From Muribaculaceae bacterium (GTDB lineage: Bacteria; Bacteroidota; Bacteroidia; Bacteroidales; Muribaculaceae), in NCBI GenBank assembly GCA_029061225.1, contig JAIDSM010000123.1, positions 44,147 through 108,146 on the forward strand: a DNA stretch of 64,000 nt, read 5' to 3'. The notes below the pieces were generated by a model. The model saw only the letters and a program-made list of their open reading frames with translations. It was not told the origin of the DNA and searched no databases. Numbering within the stretch: position 1 is the first letter of the stretch; every line of letters starts with the position of its first letter. A program made the position numbers and the translations under genes. Below are positions 52,425 to 60,338 of this stretch, one piece after another.

Positions 52425-53360
52425 ATGGCAAAATTCAAAATCACCCCAACAACAACCGTTGCCGAACTCAAAGAGCAGTTCCGCAATGAAATCGGCGGTG
52501 TTCTGCGTGTCTATGAGGGACGTAGCCAAGCACCAGCCGATGCGACCTTGGTGTCGCTCGGAGCAAAGGAGGGCGAATTGGAATGCCGAACCAGCCGAAC
52601 AGTCGGCAAGTTCGAGGAGGCATTTCAGAAAGACCTCAATCTCAAAGTGAAAGTCTATACCAAAGACGAAAACGTATCTGTACTTGATGGCATTACCCTT
52701 GCGACAGTAAAGGAAATCCCCAATATGTCCACTCACGCAAAGATGGAAAAGTACCTTGCTTATCAGAAGGAGGGAAAAGAGGAAGAAAACGCTGAGGTAG
52801 TGAACGAAGAAACAACTGAAAGCGAAGATGTTGAATTATTCAAAGGGGTGATACCCAAATTGGTATTTAGCCCTAATGAGAAGCGCTATGCTGTAGAACA
52901 TGGAGAGGGTATAGTTTTAATGGCGAGAGAACTTAAAGATTTCTCAAATTTGGACATCCTTGTAGATGAATATGCACGTGAGGAGGAGCCAATGGTTTTG
53001 ATAGCCATTAATAAAAATAACTCGGAAGACTGTGCGGCTGTTGACATTTACTGTGTAGGTGTAGAATATGTTGAGAGGGAACTTAAGAAACATGGTATAA
53101 CTTCATACGATGATTATAAGTTCTACTATACGTATGTGGATCCATATGATGAAACAGAGGAGGAATTTATAGAGAACACTTACCATTGTATGTACCTAAA
53201 TAAAGACCGAGCAGGTCTTTATGAAGACCAAGAATTTGATAGGAAAGAACTTATTAAGACTATCAATAAGGAATATAGGCACTGTTCGGATGCACATTTG
53301 GATATATTCAATGGAAAAAAATGCATCTACTCATGTGATGGTGTAGTTGTTAGTGATTAA
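52425..53360 (+). CDS. Unknown protein with ubiquitin-like N terminus, 311 aa
   Basis: Residues 1-60 (MAKFKITPTTTVAELKEQFR, VLRVYEGRSQAPADATLVSL, GAKEGELECRTS) have the strand-helix-strand order of a ubiquitin-like beta-grasp, including the L.VYEGR...ADATL stretch reminiscent of ubiquitin's second half. A second strand-rich unit (LNLKVKVYTKDENVSVLDGI) and an acidic linker follow, then an unknown C-terminal domain (160-311). No diglycine end. ATG at 52425 is chosen over one 13 codons upstream because the family-like MAKF start is natural. Last gene of the operon, followed by a strong hairpin. Confidence 0.6.
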   Translation: MAKFKITPTTTVAELKEQFRNEIGGVLRVYEGRSQAPADATLVSLGAKEGELECRTSRTVGKFEEAFQKDLNLKVKVYTKDENVSVLDGITLATVKEIPNMSTHAKMEKYLAYQKEGKEEENAEVVNEETTESEDVELFKGVIPKLVFSPNEKRYAVEHGEGIVLMARELKDFSNLDILVDEYAREEEPMVLIAINKNNSEDCAAVDIYCVGVEYVERELKKHGITSYDDYKFYYTYVDPYDETEEEFIENTYHCMYLNKDRAGLYEDQEFDRKELIKTINKEYRHCSDAHLDIFNGKKCIYSCDGVVVSD

Positions 53361-53384
53361 AAAACATCTGAAAATTACCGAGTG

Positions 53385-53414
53385 TCCCAATCCCATTTTT
53401 CAGTGGGATTGGGA
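53385..53414 (+). terminator. Hairpin terminating the small-protein operon
   Basis: TCCCAATCCCA and TGGGATTGGGA are perfect 11-bp arms around TTTTTCAG. No T-run follows. It overlaps a TTG (53409-53411) placed 21 bp before the -7 box TATATTTG (53433-53440) of the next gene. Confidence 0.6.
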
Positions 53415-53459
53415 TATTTGTGCCATAATGACTATATTTGCATTTATATAAAAATTGAT

Positions 53460-54065
53460 ATGAGTGCATTTAAGTATAGAAGTCTAACAGACTTAAAAAG
53501 AGTTCTTGATATAATTGTAAACAAGCGATTGTATGGAGCAAAATACCTTTCATTGAATGACCCAATGGAAGGTCAATTTCAATTTAACCTCAACGAAGAT
53601 TTTACTCAAGAAAATCTTCAAAAATTATTTGACGCAAGAGCAAAAGCCCGTATTTGCTCTTTATCAAGGAAGTTAGATGATAATGAAATTCCTAATAATG
53701 GTATTCTTTGGTCAATGTACGCTGATGAACACAGAGGGTGTTGTATCGAAGTTATTGCGGATGATTCTAATTGGCACAAAGAAGATGTATACTATTCCAA
53801 ATTTCCACCGATTGTAAATAATACCAGTGTAAAACTTAGTGATATACTATCCATTAAGTTTAACCAATGGGACTACGAAAAAGAAGTTAGGTACATTAAC
53901 ACTGACCCGAAAACGCCTTATATGAAAGTTAAGATAAAGGCGGTCTATTTGGGATGCAGAGTTGATAAGGAAGATGTAGAGTTTTACACTTCGCTAATAA
54001 AATCAATTGACAAAAAAATCACTGTCCGTCAGATAAAACGAGACGAACTCAATTGGATACGATAA
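53460..54065 (+). CDS. DUF2971 family protein
   Basis: A 201-residue cytoplasmic protein. Hallmarks: FKYRSLTDLKRVLDIIVNKR, LYGAKYLSLNDPMEGQF, ICSLSRKLDDNEIPNNGILW followed by SMYADEHRGCCIEV, and WDYEKEVRY. This is the DUF2971 pattern, a family of unknown biochemistry common in accessory and defence-rich regions. ATG at 53460 follows its own TATATTTG promoter box. It ends at a bidirectional terminator shared with the opposing gene. Confidence 0.8.
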   Translation: MSAFKYRSLTDLKRVLDIIVNKRLYGAKYLSLNDPMEGQFQFNLNEDFTQENLQKLFDARAKARICSLSRKLDDNEIPNNGILWSMYADEHRGCCIEVIADDSNWHKEDVYYSKFPPIVNNTSVKLSDILSIKFNQWDYEKEVRYINTDPKTPYMKVKIKAVYLGCRVDKEDVEFYTSLIKSIDKKITVRQIKRDELNWIR

Positions 54066-54071
54066 GATTTT

Positions 54072-54106
54072 GAGAACACCGCCACAAAACGGTGTTCTCT
54101 TTTTTT
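54072..54106. terminator. Bidirectional terminator at the cassette centre
   Basis: GAGAACACCG (54072-54081), loop CCACAAAA, CGGTGTTCTC (54090-54099), then seven Ts on the plus strand; a partial A/T stretch on the other side. It separates the converging transcription units. Confidence 0.85.
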
Positions 54107-54109
54107 CGT

Positions 54110-54913
54110 TTAGAAAATCTTATCTCTATATAAGGGCAACAACTCCATTCCCTTATGATATGCCCATTCCACTAATTCTTCTTCTGAAATATTAGGATTG
54201 TTTTTCTTATATTCTTCAAGTTCTTTTATAGCCTCACTGTAAGCTCTTCTTGTTCCATATGAATATTTAAGAAAGTATTGTAAAGCATAATGATCCATTG
54301 GTTCAAATCCACGTCCCGTGTTAGGGTTCATCCTGATAATAAGAGTATCTGTTGAAAACATTGGGCAACATCTATATGGTATCTCGAAATCATCATCTTC
54401 ATCATTTCCATACATAGTATATCTCTTTCCATCATTAAAATACTTCAATCTTTTTCTATCATCCCAAGATTGACGATACATCCCCTCCCAAGTAGATGCA
54501 ATGTCCTCTGCCGTTTTCTTAATCGTTTCGTACTTGAATTTTTCTCTTTCATTCCAATTCTGATTAGACACTGCCTTTGCAGCTTTCTCTTTCTCAATAT
54601 ATTTCTCTGATAGTATTTTGTATTGTTCTTCCTTTTGCTCAATTGCTCTTTCTTTATCAGCGATAATCGCTTTAAGTTCCTCATTCTTTTTCTCTGTCTC
54701 CACCACTTGGTCGGAGTACTCGGATATAAGGTTTATGGCACTATGAGGTAGAGTATTAAGTGCCTTTGCCTTTTCTCTTTCCAATCGTCCAACGGCATAA
54801 TTCAACCGTTTTCGGTCTTTTTTGACTTGGGAGAGTTCAGCCTCTTTTTCAGCGAGTTTTGCCTCTAATCTCTCAATCTTCCTTTGGTCTTTGGTTTTGT
54901 ATTTTCTGTCCAT
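54110..54913 (-). CDS. Coiled-coil protein of unknown function, 267 aa
   Basis: Residues 5-125 are a long charged coiled coil (RKIERLEAKLAEKEAELSQV, KAIIADKERAIEQKEEQYKI). The C-terminal 140 residues are globular and aromatic-rich (EIPYRCCPMFSTDTLIIRMN, YALQYFLKYSYGTRRAYSEA) with no family match. No membrane segment. It is preceded by the GACTAAA/CGACCCTC motif shared with two other cassette genes. Confidence 0.65.
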   Translation of the reverse strand: MDRKYKTKDQRKIERLEAKLAEKEAELSQVKKDRKRLNYAVGRLEREKAKALNTLPHSAINLISEYSDQVVETEKKNEELKAIIADKERAIEQKEEQYKILSEKYIEKEKAAKAVSNQNWNEREKFKYETIKKTAEDIASTWEGMYRQSWDDRKRLKYFNDGKRYTMYGNDEDDDFEIPYRCCPMFSTDTLIIRMNPNTGRGFEPMDHYALQYFLKYSYGTRRAYSEAIKELEEYKKNNPNISEEELVEWAYHKGMELLPLYRDKIF

Positions 54914-54942
54914 ATTTGAATTATCTTTATCTGACTAAACAT

Positions 54943-54971
54943 AACGAAAGGAGGGTCGAAGTTTAGTCTGA
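54943..54971 (-). promoter_or_regulatory. Shared upstream motif, copy 1
   Basis: Minus strand: GACTAAACTTCGACCCTCCT followed by TTCG, 30 bp before the coiled-coil gene. Copies 2 and 3 lie at 56241-56266 and 59252-59275. It could be a -35-like element or a regulator site. Confidence 0.6.
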
Positions 54972-54986
54972 AAGGGTTAATAAATG

Positions 54987-55502
54987 TTATCGGTTAGACA
55001 TAATCTGCATTGCCTCAAATACCATTGCAATATCTACTCCGTTGCATAGATCCAACTTATCGTCCGTAAGGGCGTAATGAGTATAAGGATAGACCTTTTC
55101 ATAAAGATGGGCGTTCTTTATGCTCCTTTCATCACCTCCAAAAAGACAGATGGTGTTTTCTTCATCATATTCATCTATCTCATTAGACTCATCGAAACTA
55201 TCAGTATAGACCGATGGAGAAATTAGATATTTTCGTTTGAAGTTTTTGATTGGCTCAATGTAGTTAGCACCGTCTCTATAGCCTATCAATATCGGCAATC
55301 TGACCTCTTTCCATATCTGCTCAAAGTTATAGAAACAACGGCATTTTGGATAGTCGATGATATGAACATCAAACTTATCGGAATTGAACCACTTATTTAC
55401 CACTTCCATAAGTTTATTTTCATCATAGTAGCCGTTAGGAGCGGTCTTATCTATGGGCTTAAAGTGATGTTTGCCTGTGAAGATTATTACAGTCTGTTTC
55501 AT
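54987..55502 (-). CDS. YqiA-like alpha/beta protein lacking the nucleophile, 171 aa
   Basis: The layout resembles small YqiA/RBBP9-type alpha/beta hydrolases: an early strand (VIIFTGKHHF), then LPILIGYRDGANYIEPIKNF with RKYLISPSV, where the nucleophile elbow GxSxG would lie, and a late HYALTDDK. The elbow reads GYRDGA, with Arg for Ser, so hydrolase activity is doubtful. The cassette gene at 56373 has the same plan with another altered elbow. Assignment by pattern only. Confidence 0.5.
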   Translation of the reverse strand: MKQTVIIFTGKHHFKPIDKTAPNGYYDENKLMEVVNKWFNSDKFDVHIIDYPKCRCFYNFEQIWKEVRLPILIGYRDGANYIEPIKNFKRKYLISPSVYTDSFDESNEIDEYDEENTICLFGGDERSIKNAHLYEKVYPYTHYALTDDKLDLCNGVDIAMVFEAMQIMSNR

Positions 55503-55524
55503 TGCTTTTTCTTTTTAGGGTGAT

Positions 55525-55551
55525 GGAGAAGGGGCATTTGCCCCATTCTCC
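55525..55551. terminator. Hairpin between two minus-strand genes
   Basis: GGAGAAGGGG and CCCCATTCTCC arms around CATTTG with one bulge. No T-run on either side. It may end or protect the upstream transcript. Confidence 0.4.
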
Positions 55552-55565
55552 GATACTGTTACTTA

Positions 55566-56153
55566 TTAGAGTTTGTATTTTGCTGATGAATAGTCCTTTT
55601 TCCATTCGCTTTTCCAATTACATCCTATCATTCCGTTGAAGTCGTTGGGAAGAAAGATTTTATCGTATTTGGTTTCACCTAATATCGCATTCAGTTCGGC
55701 TTTCAGGTTGGTACTGTCTTTCAGTGCCTTAATCAGTCCTCTAATGAGCGTTGTTTGTTGTTTCATACGGATTTTGAGATAATCGGGTGCATCACTGCCG
55801 ATTTTGAAATTTACGTTTTGAGTGAGCATTTTGTCGATGTCCTCCACCTCCTTATATGAGGGAATGACCTCCGTAAGATAGCGTTTGATTGAGTGGCGCA
55901 TAAGTTCGTCCATACGGAACTTATAGCCGTTGATGTAGAAGTGCTGTTCGGTGGTGTAGTCCTTATTGGTGAAGATGGTAATTACATTCATCATCTTAAT
56001 ATTGGGTGAACCATAGTTGACACCGTTTTCAACTATCATTTCAACCACTTCCTCTACGTCATTGGCAGTGGTTTTAGGTGCAACGTTCTTAACTGTTGCG
56101 TTCTTTGCGTTGTTGGTGTTGTTGCGTTTGGCTGATTTAGTTTTCTTATCCAT
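55566..56153 (-). CDS. Unknown protein, 195 aa
   Basis: A basic Asn/Lys/Thr-rich N terminus (first 30 residues), then a mixed domain (NVITIFTNKDYTTEQHFYIN, GYKFRMDELMRHSIKRYLTE) and a helical end. No known family. An uptake or DNA-binding role is imaginable from the basic tail, but not supported further. Preceded by copy 2 of the shared upstream motif. Confidence 0.6.
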   Translation of the reverse strand: MDKKTKSAKRNNTNNAKNATVKNVAPKTTANDVEEVVEMIVENGVNYGSPNIKMMNVITIFTNKDYTTEQHFYINGYKFRMDELMRHSIKRYLTEVIPSYKEVEDIDKMLTQNVNFKIGSDAPDYLKIRMKQQTTLIRGLIKALKDSTNLKAELNAILGETKYDKIFLPNDFNGMIGCNWKSEWKKDYSSAKYKL

Positions 56154-56240
56154 TGTTCTTTGTATTAATTGTTAATATTCTGTTTTAGTGTGGGTTATTG
56201 CCGTTGGTGGCTCTTTTTCCCTTTCGCACATATATATACT

Positions 56241-56266
56241 AAATGAGGGTCGAAAATTTAGTTCCA
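56241..56266 (-). promoter_or_regulatory. Shared upstream motif, copy 2
   Basis: Minus strand: GGAACTAAATTTTCGACCCT then CATTTAG, about 90 bp before the gene at 56153. TATATATA follows 6 bp further on. Confidence 0.6.
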
Positions 56267-56372
56267 ATCATCATTTTAACACTTATTTAACATTTGAAGA
56301 AATATGGGGTAAATCATTTGGCTATCAGAGGATTTTTTATTAACTTTACATTCTCTAAAGCGCACAACATCA

Positions 56373-56855
56373 ATGGATAAGAAAGCAACCGACATAATAT
56401 TCTTTCTCCCTTATTGGGATAAGAAAAATCCTACATTGGAAGACCAAACTGGCTTTATGCTCTCTGAAATGTTTGAGGAAGATGAATGTTTGAAGATTGG
56501 CGATAAGGTCTATTCAAGCAATGATTACTATATGAAAGACCCAAAGGAATTTATAAGGGAGGCAATAAGAAAAGACCGTCCCAAATGGGTAATCGGCATA
56601 GAGAACACCGCCACTATCCTTATTTCATACAAACGGCAAATGAAAATACTCATAAATCCGACTGTCACCCTCAACGACCTAAATTGGGTTACACCAGAAA
56701 CGATAAGGGATACATACGCCTTTTTCAGTGCCGATTATGAAAAGGATTATGAGATATATTCTAAGGTGTATCGTAATGTCGCTTTCTTCCCTACTCAGAA
56801 AACGCTGTTTATAGGCGATTTAAGTGCGGCTATAAGGGGGATAGTATCTGAGTGA
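56373..56855 (+). CDS. YqiA-like alpha/beta protein lacking the nucleophile, 160 aa
   Basis: An early strand (DIIFFLPYWDKKNP), the elbow region PKWVIGIENTATILISYKRQ with MKILINPTV, and a late VYRNVAFFPTQKTLFIGDLS. ILINPTV after the elbow is typical of YqiA esterases, but the GxSxG is GIENT, without Ser. It aligns with the protein at 54987 across elbow and ..LI.P.V. The only plus-strand gene in the right half of the cassette; ends before a long hairpin. Confidence 0.5.
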   Translation: MDKKATDIIFFLPYWDKKNPTLEDQTGFMLSEMFEEDECLKIGDKVYSSNDYYMKDPKEFIREAIRKDRPKWVIGIENTATILISYKRQMKILINPTVTLNDLNWVTPETIRDTYAFFSADYEKDYEIYSKVYRNVAFFPTQKTLFIGDLSAAIRGIVSE

Positions 56856-56907
56856 CATATATTATTGGTTTGAGAGGCGTAATTGCCTTATACGTCATAT
56901 ATACCGT

Positions 56908-56952
56908 TAGAACCCTCCAATCCTTTGCAGTGCTGTTGATTGGAGGGTTCTA
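56908..56952. terminator. Bidirectional hairpin between convergent genes
   Basis: TAGAACCCTCCAATC and GATTGGAGGGTTCTA are perfect 15-bp arms with a 15-nt loop, between the stop codons of the gene at 56373 and the small serine recombinase. Confidence 0.7.
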
Positions 56953-56960
56953 TATAGCGA

Positions 56961-57596
56961 TTATAGTGCTGTATCCCTTATTTTCCGTATGGTGTTTATG
57001 GAAGTGCCGGTGATGGCTGATATATTCTTTAGGGATAAGCCTTTGCGGAGTAGTGATATTTCCTTTGGGTACTGCTCTTTGTAGGTTTCAACGCTCTTTC
57101 TATAAGTGGAGGGGCGACCCATTTTTATACCCTCTTTTCGGCAACGGTCTATATACTGGTTTCTTCCGCTCTCCATCCTCTCCCTTATGGTTAACCGTTC
57201 CATAGACGCTATCTCTAAAAGGATAGTGCAGATAAGGGAGGTAATCGGATTGGGTTTGCCGTTTTCGTCCAACGTCTCCAAATTATAGTTCTTCACATAT
57301 AGGCTGACACCATTTTCAGTGAGGAACTGAATTACCTTTAGAGCCTCCAACGTATTGCGTCCAACTCTGCTAATCTCCAAACATACGACCCTCTTTATCT
57401 GATGTGCCTTAACGTATTCCACCAACGACACAATTTCCTCCCTTTCCTCAATGCGTTTCGCTCCGCTTACCTTATTGGCGAAGATTTCCTCCACCGTCCA
57501 TTGACGGCTGTAGCAATAGGCTGACAGTTCGTTTATCTGCCTTTGGTATTCCTGGCGGTCGGTGCTGACCCGTGCTAATATAACTACCTTATCCAT
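56961..57596 (-). CDS. Small serine recombinase (resolvase/invertase)
   Basis: A 211-residue serine recombinase: catalytic Ser in LARVSTDRQEYQRQ, SRVGRNTLEAL, the E-helix region ASMERLTIRERMESGRNQY, and a C-terminal helix-turn-helix (SLKNISAITGTSINTIRKIR). Length is that of resolvases and invertases. ATG at 57596 gives MDKVVILARVS. An inverted repeat lies 50-80 bp upstream. Likely to act on sites within or flanking the cassette. Confidence 0.9.
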   Translation of the reverse strand: MDKVVILARVSTDRQEYQRQINELSAYCYSRQWTVEEIFANKVSGAKRIEEREEIVSLVEYVKAHQIKRVVCLEISRVGRNTLEALKVIQFLTENGVSLYVKNYNLETLDENGKPNPITSLICTILLEIASMERLTIRERMESGRNQYIDRCRKEGIKMGRPSTYRKSVETYKEQYPKEISLLRKGLSLKNISAITGTSINTIRKIRDTAL

Positions 57597-57643
57597 ATCG
57601 TTTTGCGTTTTTGTCTGATACGGATATATATAACAAAGAAACC

Positions 57644-57676
57644 CTATTAATTTAATATAAAACATTAAACTAATAG
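57644..57676. promoter_or_regulatory. Inverted repeat before the small recombinase gene
   Basis: CTATTAATTTAAT, 7-bp spacer, ATTAAACTAATAG: 13-bp arms with one mismatch. Direct repeats TTAATACGGTT at 57715 and 57732 follow. A recombinase (res-like) site or operator is possible. Confidence 0.5.
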
Positions 57677-57740
57677 GATTTTCAGTGTCTTTTTTACCGC
57701 TTTTCAATATTAAATTAATACGGTTGCGGTTTTAATACGG

Positions 57741-59219
57741 TTAGGAGGTCTGTTTCTCCTTTAGGCGGTATTCATCAACTTTCCTAACACCAACCTCCTT
57801 TGACTGTTTGTTACTGTTCGCCTCATATACGGTGACGGTATTGTTTAAGTGGTTGAATACACTTATCTGTGCAATATATTTGGATAGGCGGATTACCGAT
57901 ACTTTCTTAACCACTTTTCTAATGATGGCTATCTTATCGTCAATCGTCATTGTGTCTTCGTTTAAACCACCTAAAAAGTCGGCTTCCACCATTTGCTGTT
58001 GCTTATATGCCGTTTCATTGGTCAGTTCCAACAACCGCCGTTCCTTATCGGATAGTTGTTCCTTTTGTTGTTCCATCAGTTCCTCTCCTCTTTCTGTAGA
58101 TAGGTTGCCGAAAATCATTCTCTCCTCAACCTTATCAATCCTATCCTTTATGGTTTTTATTTCCGTCCTAATGGTATCGGCCTTTTTACAGATGATGGCT
58201 AACTCCTTTTGAATTTGACGTTTCATAATCGTTGGGTTCATAAGGTGTTTACGGTACATCTCTTTTGCATACTCCCATACTATCGGATCAATGACTTTCC
58301 GTTTTATCATCAGTCCTCCATAATGGGAAATATAGTAACTGTCCTGTGATGCCCAACCACATAGGGAACGACCGCTGTTTCCATCATAAACCAACCCCTT
58401 TAGTAAGAGAAGATTTTTTGATTTCTTCTTAGGTGCTTTCCTTCTTTTCTTTCGCATCGACTGCACCTTATCATAAAGCGATGGAGATATGATTGGGGGA
58501 TAAGGCGGTTTCCCTACATAGAAACTTCTCTCCAACCAATCACTCATCTTCTTTTGGAGGGTGAAGAATGATGTTTTGGGAAACAATCCCTCCTCCTTAA
58601 ATTCCTTTGCTATATCGGCTATCGATACATCACCTTTGGAATACCTCAAATAGAAACGTTCCACTATTTTGGAGGCGATTGGGTCAACGATATAATACTT
58701 TTCCTTATTTACGGAGTAGCCGAAAGGAGGGAAACCTCCCCCTATTTTACCGATGGAGACATTGTGTCTTCTTCCCCTCATCATCCTTTCCTTTTTTACC
58801 GCCATTTCGGTTTCTGAAAAGGAAGAAAAGATTGAGAACATAAGGGAGGCGGTCTGTGACATTTCCCCCTTATCATCCAATAGGCGCATAAAGGGTTGTA
58901 GGCAGATAAGTTGGATTTTGCGTTCAATAAGGAAATCCCTTATGCTGAACAGCACCAACTGACGACGGCTTAAACGGCTTAATTCGTAAAGGTAAACCGC
59001 ATTGATGGAGGGGTCGTTGTTGATGTGCTCTTTCATTCGGTTAAGTCCGTTCCTTTCCTCTTCACTCAACTTTATAGCCGACTCCTTATCTTCAATAATG
59101 ATGATGTTGTCATCGGTGTAGCCGTCCTTTTTTACCTCTTTTAAGACGGCTTCCGTTTGTTGTTCCAACGTCTGATGATTGGAGCTAACCCTACTTAAAA
59201 TGATTGCCTTATTTATCAT
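57741..59219 (-). CDS. Large serine recombinase
   Basis: A 492-residue site-specific recombinase: N-terminal catalytic domain with Ser in ILSRVSSNHQTLEQQ and LSRLSRRQLVLFSIRDFL, a recombinase domain (GGGFPPFGYSVNKEKYYIVD), a zinc-ribbon-like region that appears reduced (only one Cys, SLCGWASQD), and a coiled coil (about 330-410). Such enzymes integrate, excise or invert DNA. It starts 36 bp from copy 3 of the shared motif, just inside the right repeat array. Confidence 0.9.
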   Translation of the reverse strand: MINKAIILSRVSSNHQTLEQQTEAVLKEVKKDGYTDDNIIIIEDKESAIKLSEEERNGLNRMKEHINNDPSINAVYLYELSRLSRRQLVLFSIRDFLIERKIQLICLQPFMRLLDDKGEMSQTASLMFSIFSSFSETEMAVKKERMMRGRRHNVSIGKIGGGFPPFGYSVNKEKYYIVDPIASKIVERFYLRYSKGDVSIADIAKEFKEEGLFPKTSFFTLQKKMSDWLERSFYVGKPPYPPIISPSLYDKVQSMRKKRRKAPKKKSKNLLLLKGLVYDGNSGRSLCGWASQDSYYISHYGGLMIKRKVIDPIVWEYAKEMYRKHLMNPTIMKRQIQKELAIICKKADTIRTEIKTIKDRIDKVEERMIFGNLSTERGEELMEQQKEQLSDKERRLLELTNETAYKQQQMVEADFLGGLNEDTMTIDDKIAIIRKVVKKVSVIRLSKYIAQISVFNHLNNTVTVYEANSNKQSKEVGVRKVDEYRLKEKQTS

Positions 59220-59251
59220 ATAACCGATTTTTTCGTTCCACTATATATCCC

Positions 59252-59275
59252 AAAAAGAGGTCAAAAATTTAGTCC
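59252..59275 (-). promoter_or_regulatory. Shared upstream motif, copy 3
   Basis: Minus strand: GGACTAAATTTTTGACCTCT then TTTTGGG, 33 bp before the large recombinase gene. Confidence 0.6.
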
Positions 59276-59467
59276 TATACCCAATTATTTTCCATCATTT
59301 TTCAAAAAAATCCATAATCCCTTAATGGAGGTGATTTTGGAGGTTATAGGAGGTATGGGGTAACGGATGAAAGAAAAATGAGGGATAGTATTAGGTAGCA
59401 ATGGAGGTGAAAAAGCCACTGATATATTCCTTTCAAAATTTCAATGTGCTCTTTTCCATTACCCTTT

Positions 59468-59503
59468 AATCGTCATTAAAAGGTAACACTCCAATATATA
59501 GGA
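59468..59503 (-). repeat. Inner 36-bp inverted repeat, right copy
   Basis: Reverse complement of 50222-50257 with one mismatch. The stretch 59276-59467 holds no gene. Confidence 0.85.
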
Positions 59504-59527
59504 AATGGTGAGGTGTTTAGTAGAGAA

Positions 59528-60088
59528 TACCGTTTTAACACTTCTTAATATCAGAAGTGGCTGATGGGTGGTAGATATGGATTATACAGGTGATATAGTG
59601 GTGGTTATGAGAATTAAAAGTGATAGTAGGTAAAGATTGGAGTAATCGCCATTAATCTTTATATATAGAAACAAAAGGGATGTAATGCTGATGGATTGAC
59701 CTATTCCAATCAATAAATGAGATAATAAGGGAATATAGTGGAAGTTATAGTATTTTATGGTAAAATTAGGTTACAGTAGGACGATTTTCCACTAATCTTT
59801 ATATATAGAAATAAAGCCTCTCCAATCCGATGTTATAGACCTAATCGCATTATTAATGCTTATATCTATAACATTACCAGTAATTTATAGCACTTTATGA
59901 GTGAATTAGGTATGTTTGGGAGTAACATCCATCAATATTTATATATAAAAGAAAAAGGAGGCGATAACCTACCATTGAACCTAATGTCAATATTCTTTGG
60001 GGTAAAGAAGTAATATATTGGTGGTTATAGCGTTCTATAATGAAAGTAGGTATTGACAAAGGTAGTCGCCATTAGATTTTTATATATA
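59528..60088 (-). repeat. Right array: four 140-bp repeats, inverted relative to the left array
   Basis: TTTATATATA occurs at 59658, 59798, 59938 and 60079 (spacing 140, 140, 141). The reverse complement of 59668-59807 aligns in register with left units, including CCACTATATT and GATTGGAATAGGTCAATCCA. The innermost units of both arrays end in AAGTGTTAAAA. Bases 60089-60338 hold no gene. Confidence 0.85.
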
Positions 60089-60338
60089 AAGTAATTCTAT
60101 GGAAATACAACGGTTGCCACCTACCTATCTTTTTATCTTCACTAACCTCTTACAACATACGATATTATGCAATACAACGACATAACAGCCAATAAATTAA
60201 CTATATAGCGGTAGATTTCTTTGCCGATTTGACAAACTATAGTTTTCATATAGTCTTATAAACTAGAACGTGGCATAGTTGGCTCACGTTTTCTTAATTA
60301 TAATTATATCTTTAGAGTCAGAAGATAGAACCAATAAT

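Noticed and set aside
52425-52610. A bona fide ubiquitin-like modifier system
   Set aside because: There is no C-terminal diglycine and no E1, E2 or JAB-like gene nearby; only a beta-grasp-like pattern is supported.
49638-60088. The 140-bp repeats as a CRISPR array
   Set aside because: Units are long, degenerate and contiguous with no unique spacers; no cas gene is present.
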